64,000 nt of DNA from Amycolatopsis sp. CA-128772 (lineage in GTDB: Bacteria > Actinomycetota > Actinomycetes > Mycobacteriales > Pseudonocardiaceae), in the NCBI RefSeq assembly GCF_002904295.1, contig NZ_PPHG01000096.1, forward strand, positions 1 to 64,000, given 5' to 3'. The notes under the pieces were generated by a model. It saw only the letters and a list, made by a program, of their open reading frames with translations, did no database searches and was not told where the DNA came from. Below, piece after piece: positions 58,623 to 64,000 of the stretch. Position 1 is the first letter of the stretch; each line of letters opens with the position of its first letter. A program made the translations under genes and the position numbers.

Positions 58623-59843
58623 TTGACTGGGCGCAAAGTGGCTTGGTCGCTCGCGGTGCTCGAGATCGCCGCCGTCGTCCTGGTGCTCGTGCTCAAGCGC
58701 TTCGACGGCCTCGACCTCGAGGTCTACCTGGGCGGCGCGAAAGCCCTGGCCGAGCAGGGCTCGCCGTACGACGCCTGGGTGCCGACCACCCACCAAATCC
58801 TGCTGCCGTTCACCTACACGCCGTTCGCCGCCGCGGTGTTCCTGCCCGGCACGCTGCTGCCCTTCGCGGTGACGATGAAGCTGGTCAGCATCGCGTCGAT
58901 CCTCGCGACCGGCGTGGTGGCCTACCTCTACGTCGCCACGCTCAACGGCTCGCTCACCGACGCCTCGAAGGTCCGCGGCCGGACGGTCGCCGCGCTGGTC
59001 GCCATCGGCGCCCAGCTCGCCGGCGCGCTGCTCGAACCGGTGCGTTCGACGCTGGGCTTCGGGCAGATCAACGCGCTGCTGATGGTGCTGGTGGTGCTCG
59101 ACGTGCTGCTGCCCGGCGAGCGGAAGCGGACGAAGGGCCTGCTGATCGGCGTGGCCGCGGCGATCAAGCTGACCCCGGCCGTGTTCGTCGTCTACTTCCT
59201 GGTCCGCCGCGACTTCCGGTCGGTCGCGCGGGTGGTCGCGGGCTTCGTCGTGGCCGGGGCGCTGCTGTGGCTGATCCGGCCCTCGGCCTCGTTCACCTAC
59301 TGGACGAAGCTGGTCTTCGACGCGGGCCGCATCGGCGGTGTCGACTACGTCGGCAACCAGTCGCTGCACGGCCTGACCGTGCGCGCCGGCCTGCCGGAGT
59401 TCGCCTGGGTGCTGGCCGCGCTGGGCGTGATGGCGCTGGTCGCGGTGATCATCGTGCGCGCCGCCGAGCCGGTGCTCGGGCTCACCGCCTGCGCGCTCGG
59501 CGGGCTGCTGGTGTCGCCGATCTCGTGGACGCACCACTGGACGTGGTGCGTGCCGCTCCTGGTCCTCGCCGGGTGGTACGCGTGGCGCTTCGACCGGGCC
59601 GTCCGGTGGGTGGCGGCCGCGGTCGTCGTCGCGGGACTGGCGTTGTTCATCGCCGGCCCGATGTGGTTCGCCCCGCGCCCGGCGCCGTCCTTCGGCTGGT
59701 GGCTGGCGACCGAGTCCTACGAGCTCTTCGTCCTGGTCCTGCTGGTGCTCGCCGCGTTCGGCGCCCGTCGCCTGGGCACGAAGAAGGGGACCCCTGCCGC
59801 GGAAGCGGCGGAGGTCCCCTCCAAGGAGCCTCAGGTCAGCTGA
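58623..59843 (+). CDS. GT87 family polyprenol-phosphate mannosyltransferase
   Basis: A 406-residue integral membrane glycosyltransferase with about 10-12 helices (GT-C fold, DUF2029/GT87). The first extracytoplasmic loop contains the catalytic Asp motif (FDGLDLEVYLGGAKAL) and PFTYTPFAAA. Relatives include PimE and other alpha-1,2-mannosyltransferases acting on phosphatidylinositol mannosides or lipomannan in actinobacteria. It starts at TTG 58623 with GAGGGGGGC upstream. Its last codons contain the terminator hairpin of the converging serC gene and overlap serC by eight bases. Confidence 0.85.
   Translation: MTGRKVAWSLAVLEIAAVVLVLVLKRFDGLDLEVYLGGAKALAEQGSPYDAWVPTTHQILLPFTYTPFAAAVFLPGTLLPFAVTMKLVSIASILATGVVAYLYVATLNGSLTDASKVRGRTVAALVAIGAQLAGALLEPVRSTLGFGQINALLMVLVVLDVLLPGERKRTKGLLIGVAAAIKLTPAVFVVYFLVRRDFRSVARVVAGFVVAGALLWLIRPSASFTYWTKLVFDAGRIGGVDYVGNQSLHGLTVRAGLPEFAWVLAALGVMALVAVIIVRAAEPVLGLTACALGGLLVSPISWTHHWTWCVPLLVLAGWYAWRFDRAVRWVAAAVVVAGLALFIAGPMWFAPRPAPSFGWWLATESYELFVLVLLVLAAFGARRLGTKKGTPAAEAAEVPSKEPQVS
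59785..59820 (-). terminator. serC terminator embedded in the GT87 coding end
   Basis: Arms AGGGGACC (59785-59792) and GGTCCCCT (59813-59820) enclose an inner stem GCCGC/GCGGC with GGAA loop. It begins 16 bp after the serC stop and is followed on the minus strand by CTTCTTCG. The hairpin lies fully inside the GT87 reading frame, where it encodes an Ala/Glu-rich tail. Confidence 0.7.
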
Positions 59844-60969
59844 GCCGCTCGACCACGTACTCGATGGCCTGCGTCAGCTTGGTGACGTCGTCCGGGTCGA
59901 TGGCCGGGAACAGGCCGACGCGCAGCTGGTTGCGGCCCAGCTTGCGGTACGGCTCGGTGTCGACGATCCCGTTGGCGCGCAGCACCTTCGCCACCGCGGC
60001 AGCGTCGACGTCGTCGGTGAAGTCGACCGTGCCGACGACCTGCGAGCGCAGGTCCGGGTCCTTTACGAACGGCGTGGTGTAGCTCGTCTTCTCGGCCCAC
60101 TCGTACAGCCGCGACGAGGAGTCCTTCGTGCGCGAGGTCGTCCAGGCGAGGCCGCCCTGGCCGTTCATCCACTCGATCTGCTCGGCGAGCAGGAACAGCG
60201 TGGCCACGGCCGGGGTGTTGTACGTCTGGTCCTTGCGGGAGTTGTCCAGCGCGGTGGTCAGCGACAGGAACTCGGGAATCCAGCGGTCGCCGCCGCCGAT
60301 TTCGCCGATCCGCTCGACCGCGGCCGGGGAGGCCAGCGCGATCCAGAGCCCGCCGTCGGCGGCGAAGGACTTCTGCGGCGCGAAGTAGTAGACGTCGAAG
60401 TCCTCGGCCTTGACCGGGAGGCCGCCGGCGCCGGAGGTGGCGTCGATCGCCACCAGGGCTTCGTCGCTGGCTGTGAGGTTTTCGGGGCGGCGGACCGGCA
60501 CGGCCACCCCGGTCGACGTCTCGTTGTGCGCCCAGCCGACCAGGTCCGCACCGGCTTCGTAGGCGATGTCGGGCGCGCTGCCCGGCTCGGCCTTGACCAC
60601 GATCGGGTCGGCCAGGAACGGCGCGCCCTTGGTCACGGTGGCGAACTTCGACGAGAACTCGCCGTAGGTGAAGTGCTGCGCGCGCTCGCGGACCAGGCCG
60701 AAGGCGGCCGCGTCCCAGAACGCGGTGGTGCCGCCGTTGCCGAGGATCACCTCGTAGCCCTCGGGCAGGGAGAACAGCTCGGCCAGGCCCGCACGGACGC
60801 GTCCGACGAGGGACTTGACCGGCTTCTGCCGGTGCGACGTGCCGAGGTAGGTGGAGCCGGACTCCGCCAGCGCACTCAGCTGCTCGGCGCGGACCTTCGA
60901 CGGTCCGCAGCCGAAGCGGCCGTCGGCCGGCTTGAGGTCTGCGGGGATGGTCAACTCAGCGTCGGTCAT
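59836..60969 (-). CDS. serC: Phosphoserine aminotransferase
   Basis: A 377-residue PLP-dependent class V aminotransferase that converts 3-phosphohydroxypyruvate and glutamate to phosphoserine, with a role in pyridoxine synthesis in some bacteria. The PLP lysine is in YYFAPQKSFAADGG; the phosphate site includes STYLGTSHRQKPVK and GNGGTTAFWD. The actinobacterial-type sequence matches M. tuberculosis SerC (Rv0884c) in position next to the sepH region. ATG 60969. Its 3' end overlaps the GT87 gene. Confidence 0.95.
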   Translation of the reverse strand: MTDAELTIPADLKPADGRFGCGPSKVRAEQLSALAESGSTYLGTSHRQKPVKSLVGRVRAGLAELFSLPEGYEVILGNGGTTAFWDAAAFGLVRERAQHFTYGEFSSKFATVTKGAPFLADPIVVKAEPGSAPDIAYEAGADLVGWAHNETSTGVAVPVRRPENLTASDEALVAIDATSGAGGLPVKAEDFDVYYFAPQKSFAADGGLWIALASPAAVERIGEIGGGDRWIPEFLSLTTALDNSRKDQTYNTPAVATLFLLAEQIEWMNGQGGLAWTTSRTKDSSSRLYEWAEKTSYTTPFVKDPDLRSQVVGTVDFTDDVDAAAVAKVLRANGIVDTEPYRKLGRNQLRVGLFPAIDPDDVTKLTQAIEYVVERLS

Positions 60970-61129
60970 GTGGCCAGTCTCTCAGGTCGGGATACGGCTG
61001 GTGAAGGGGGATCTTTCGCGTCCGGTATGTGGAACGTTGGGCCGGACGGGGGCATCGGCGCGGGCGGCGTGGGGGTAAAAACACGGTTTCCGCGCCCGTC
61101 CCGCCCCGGTAGCTTCACCCCGTTGTGAA

Positions 61130-61165
61130 GGCCCCGCTCACCACCCTGGGGGTGTGAGCGGGGCC
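61130..61165. terminator. Strong hairpin after the serine hydrolase gene
   Basis: A perfect 12-bp stem GGCCCCGCTCAC/GTGAGCGGGGCC (61130-61141 and 61154-61165), eight bases beyond the stop of the minus-strand hydrolase gene. It lies within the about 200-bp gap that also holds the serC promoter. Confidence 0.8.
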
Positions 61166-61172
61166 CGTCAAC

Positions 61173-62513
61173 TCACCGCCAGCCCTCGACGCCGCCCGGG
61201 ACCGGCGCGGCCGGGTCGTACGGCGTGCGCGTGAAGATGAACGTCGCCAGGTCGAGGTGCGTGGCGACGCCCTCGGCGTTCCGGCCGACTTCGAGCGTCT
61301 CCCCGGCGTAGTAGGCGTCGAGGCCGACGTAGGTGTCCTTGCCGACCGGGCGGAAGCGTGAGCTGCGCCCGGCGCCTTCGGCCGGCGCGAGCAGCAGCAG
61401 GCCGTCGGCCTGCAGGCGCAGGTGGTACGGCGTCGGGCCCCAGTGCCAGAGGCCGGTCAGCGCCAGCAGCTCCGGGTCGGCGGTGGACGGCAGCCACTCG
61501 GCGGGCACCCGCGGCTCGAGCTCGTCGGTCATCGTGATCAGGTCGAGGCAGAGCTGGGTGATGCCGACGCCGGCGGTCGAGTTGGCGAGCACCAGCGCGC
61601 CGGTCTGCGCCGCCGGGTCGACCAGCGTCACGGCGAGGAACCCGGGCATCGAGCCGGTGTGCCCGGCGAACCGGCGGCCCTGGTAGCGCACGAGCATCAG
61701 GCCGAGCCCGAACCCGGTCGTCCAGACGTCGGTGTCGTCGACGGTGACCATGGTCCGCATCTCGGCGACGGTCTCCGGCGCGAGCACGTCACCGGTGTCG
61801 CCGCCGAGGAACGCCGTCCAGCGGCCGAGGTCCTGCGCGGTCGACCACAGCTGCCCGGCGGGGGCCATCGCGCCGGCGTCCGGGCTCGGCTCCGGCAGCA
61901 GGACGTCGGCGAAGGGGTGGACGGCGAAGCCCTCGGCGTGCGCGCCCACCGGGTGCGGCGTGGTGCGGGTCATCCCGAGCGGGCCGAGGACCTCCTCGTC
62001 GAGCACGGCAAGCCAGCCCTTGCCGCGGTGGCGGGCGAGGAGCTCGCCGAGGACGCCGTAGCCGACGTTCGAGTAGTGGAACCGCGCGCCGGGCCGGTGC
62101 TTGGTCGCGCCTTCGGCGAGGCTGCCGACCAGGGCGTCCCAGTCGGCGCCCGGGGTGCGTTCCCACCACCGGCCGGGCGATTCGGACGTCAGGCCGGCGG
62201 TGTGGGACAGCAGCTGGGCGACGGTGGCGGCGCCGAAGGGCGTGCCCGGGACGTGCTTTTCCAGGGGGTCGTTGAGGTCGAGCAGGCCTTCGTCGCGCAG
62301 GCGCATGACGGCGGTGGCGACGAGGGTCTTGGTGATCGAGCCGAGCCGGTACTGGGTGTCGGTGCCGGGTTGTTCCTCGCCGACCCGTCCCCGGCCGCCG
62401 GACCAGACGATCCCGCCGTCGCGCACCACGGCGGCGACCAGCGACGGAGCCCGGCAGGAGGCCTGCTCATGGGCGATCCGGCGGAGCAGGGCGTGTTCGG
62501 TCGAGGCAAGCAT
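61173..62513 (-). CDS. Beta-lactamase family serine hydrolase
   Basis: A 446-residue class C/DD-peptidase-fold hydrolase. SxxK is Ser59-Ile-Thr-Lys62, the YxN motif is YSN (about 147), and the third motif is HTG (GHTGSMPG). The C-terminal about 110 residues are an additional beta domain (LTGLWHWGPTPYHLRL) as in esterase/aminopeptidase-like relatives. No signal peptide is seen, so it is probably a cytoplasmic esterase or peptidase rather than a resistance enzyme. ATG 62513. Single gene, with its own terminator. Confidence 0.9.
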   Translation of the reverse strand: MLASTEHALLRRIAHEQASCRAPSLVAAVVRDGGIVWSGGRGRVGEEQPGTDTQYRLGSITKTLVATAVMRLRDEGLLDLNDPLEKHVPGTPFGAATVAQLLSHTAGLTSESPGRWWERTPGADWDALVGSLAEGATKHRPGARFHYSNVGYGVLGELLARHRGKGWLAVLDEEVLGPLGMTRTTPHPVGAHAEGFAVHPFADVLLPEPSPDAGAMAPAGQLWSTAQDLGRWTAFLGGDTGDVLAPETVAEMRTMVTVDDTDVWTTGFGLGLMLVRYQGRRFAGHTGSMPGFLAVTLVDPAAQTGALVLANSTAGVGITQLCLDLITMTDELEPRVPAEWLPSTADPELLALTGLWHWGPTPYHLRLQADGLLLLAPAEGAGRSSRFRPVGKDTYVGLDAYYAGETLEVGRNAEGVATHLDLATFIFTRTPYDPAAPVPGGVEGWR

Positions 62514-62558
62514 GGGGGCATTCTGCCGCGCGGCGGCGGGCGGAGCAGGCCCTGGTCC

Positions 62559-63179
62559 TCAGCCGAGCAGGTTCCGCGCCATGGCCGTCGTCACCGCCGC
62601 CGTCCGGTCCGAGACGCCGAGCTTGCCGAACACCCGCAGCAGGTGGGTCTTCACCGTCGCTTCGCTGATGTGCAGCGCGCGGCCGATGTCGGCGTTCGTG
62701 CCGCCCTTCGCCACCAGCCGCAGCACCTCGACCTCGCGGGCCGACAGCGGCTGCGGCTCGGGGTTGCGGACCCGGTTGACCAGCTTCCCGGCCACCGACG
62801 GCGCGAGCACCGTCTCCCCGCGGGCCGCCGCGCGGATCGCGTTCGCCAGCTCGGCCCGGGACGCGTCCTTGAGCAGGTAGCCCGACGCGCCGGCTTCGAC
62901 CGCGCGCAGGATGTCGGCGTCCGTCTCGTACGTCGTCAGCACGACGATCCGGCGGCCGGGCTGCGCGCGCAGGATCCGCTTGGTGGCGCCGACGCCGTCG
63001 AGGCCGGGCATCCGCAGGTCCATCAGGACGACGTCGGGCTCGGCGACCCGGTCGAGCGCGACGGCCTCGTCGCCGGAGCCCGCTTCGCCGACGACCGTCA
63101 GGTCCGCCTCGGCTTCGAGCATGCCGCGGAGCCCTTCGCGGACGACGGGGTGGTCGTCGACGAGCATGACGCGGATCAA
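62559..63179 (-). CDS. NarL/LuxR-type response regulator
   Basis: A 206-residue regulator. The receiver domain has Asp8-Asp9 (VDDH), phospho-acceptor Asp54 (VLMDLRMPG) and Lys104 (YLLKDA). The C-terminal LuxR HTH contains LSAREVEVLRLVAKGGTNADIGRALHISEATVKTH. It begins at TTG 63179, overlapping the kinase stop (TTGA). It is cotranscribed with the kinase; targets are unknown. Confidence 0.94.
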   Translation of the reverse strand: MIRVMLVDDHPVVREGLRGMLEAEADLTVVGEAGSGDEAVALDRVAEPDVVLMDLRMPGLDGVGATKRILRAQPGRRIVVLTTYETDADILRAVEAGASGYLLKDASRAELANAIRAAARGETVLAPSVAGKLVNRVRNPEPQPLSAREVEVLRLVAKGGTNADIGRALHISEATVKTHLLRVFGKLGVSDRTAAVTTAMARNLLG

Positions 63180-64000
63180 GCCGGCACCTCCAGGGTGAGT
63201 TCGGTGCCGCTGGGGCCACTCCGGACGCTCAGTGTGCCACCGACCTGCTCGGCGCGGGACCGCATCCCGCGCAGCCCGAACCCGGTGGTGTGCCCGGGAT
63301 CGAAGCCGGTGCCGTCGTCCCGCACGGACAGCCGGACCGCACCGTCCACAACGGACAAGCGCACCGACACTACCGACGCGGCCGCGTGCCGGCGGACGTT
63401 GTTGAGCGCTTCCTGCGCGCCCCGCAGCAGAACCACCTCGCCCGCCATGCCGATCGGCGGGAGCGCACTGTCCACTTCGTACCGGACGCCGACGCCCGTC
63501 TCGTCGGCGAGCCGGTCGGCCTGCCGCCGGACGGCGTCGACGAGCGAACCGGCCGCGAGGTCCGCCGGGGCCAGCGCGGCGACCATCGCGCGCGCCTCGG
63601 TGAGGTTGTCCCGGGCGGTGCGGGCGGCCAGCTCCGCGTGCCGCCGCGCGGCGGCCGGGTCGGTGTCCAGTTCGGACTCGATGGCCTGGGCGAGGGTGAC
63701 GATGCTGGTGAACCCCTGGGCCAGGGTGTCGTGGATCTCCCGGGCGAGCCGTTCGCGCTCGGCCGCGGTGCCCGCCTCCCGGGAGAGGCGGGCGACCTCG
63801 GCCTGGCTCGCTTCGAGCTTCGCGATCAGGTCCGCGCGGCCCCGGCTCTCCTCGATGACGTGCCCGATGAACTTGCCGCACAGCACGCCGAAGACGACCA
63901 GGATGGCCGTCATCGGCAGCATGATGTGCAGCGTCGGCCCGTTGAGGCCGTGGTTGACGATGGCCGCCGCGGGGTTGATCAGGATGGCGATGGTGGTGAG
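63176..64000 (-). CDS. NarL-class sensor histidine kinase, 5' end outside the window
   Basis: The open frame continues to base 64000, so the N-terminus is missing. Visible are part of the membrane sensor region (LTTIAILINP near the edge and ILVVFGVLCGKFIGHVI), then a coiled-coil, the HisKA_3 phospho-acceptor box REIHDTLAQGFTSIV, and the HATPase domain (EALNNVRRHA, DDGTGFDPG, GFGLRGMRSRAEQVGG). Cytoplasmic kinase partner of the regulator just downstream. An internal ATG at 63922 is not the true start, because it lies inside a membrane segment. Confidence 0.93.
   Translation of the reverse strand, partial: LTTIAILINPAAAIVNHGLNGPTLHIMLPMTAILVVFGVLCGKFIGHVIEESRGRADLIAKLEASQAEVARLSREAGTAAERERLAREIHDTLAQGFTSIVTLAQAIESELDTDPAAARRHAELAARTARDNLTEARAMVAALAPADLAAGSLVDAVRRQADRLADETGVGVRYEVDSALPPIGMAGEVVLLRGAQEALNNVRRHAAASVVSVRLSVVDGAVRLSVRDDGTGFDPGHTTGFGLRGMRSRAEQVGGTLSVRSGPSGTELTLEVPA

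Noticed and set aside
61173..62513. An antibiotic-resistance beta-lactamase
   Set aside because: The fold motifs are present, but there is no secretion signal and the extra C-terminal domain fits an esterase or peptidase better.

Overview
The window is very high in GC, with dense gene packing, many GTG/TTG starts, 4-nt stop/start overlaps, ESX (type VII) effector-like genes, a SepH septation protein and an Rpf. This points to a mycelial actinomycete of the Pseudonocardiaceae, most likely Amycolatopsis or a close relative. From memory, the gene order follows M. tuberculosis Rv0862c to Rv0884c: helicase-associated protein, moaC, mog and moaE, rpfA, moaD, moaA, cspB, DUF2771, MFS protein, DUF3027, DUF2530, MarR, SpoU methylase, DUF2537, sepH, serC. 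Lineage-specific blocks interrupt this backbone. No rRNA, tRNA, CRISPR, transposase or prophage gene was recognised.

Layout. 1-3.6 kb: end of a DUF742 gene, a secreted protein and a helicase-associated protein. 3.7-13.5 kb: malic enzyme, then a molybdenum region with moaC, a mogA-moaE fusion, moaA-moaD, a MarR regulator, an HTH/TOBE protein and modABC. The rpf gene sits between the moa operons and has a probable CRP site and a probable c-di-AMP riboswitch. 13.6-18.4 kb: phenoxazinone-synthase-like multicopper oxidase, HAD phosphatase, metallophosphatase, YccF and PhzF proteins. 18.4-21.8 kb: a small ESX-associated island (PPE-like protein, helical partner, DUF3558 lipoprotein, EspG). 21.8-25.8 kb: a tightly coupled operon of unknown function (Ycf46-like AAA ATPase, DUF2997, single-cluster radical SAM protein, DUF1257-like protein, HhH/beta-barrel protein). 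I regard this operon as the best candidate for an undescribed system.

25.9-31.6 kb: secreted beta-propeller protein, acyl-CoA synthetase, TetR-R2lox pair and a cold-shock protein. 31.6-43.4 kb: conserved actinobacterial backbone with a glutaminyl cyclase, a sacsin-like GHKL ATPase, an NCS2 permease and a MarR-MFS pair. 43.5-48.3 kb: a DtxR/IdeR-type iron box with a possible small RNA, then NAT, SodA, heme oxygenase with two candidate operators, TetR and a glutamate-cysteine ligase. 48.4-51.2 kb: SpoU methylase, DUF2537, YjbR and SepH. 51.4-57 kb: a two-component system divergent from a MacAB-like export operon. 57-64 kb: Tat-exported amidohydrolase, GT87 mannosyltransferase, SerC, a serine hydrolase and a NarL-type two-component system cut by the window end.

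Two repeat families stand out. A 63-bp double-hairpin element is inserted in frame in modA (two tandem copies) and in the MacB-like permease (one inverted copy). A 30-bp tandem repeat lies between the 3' ends of two convergent gene pairs.
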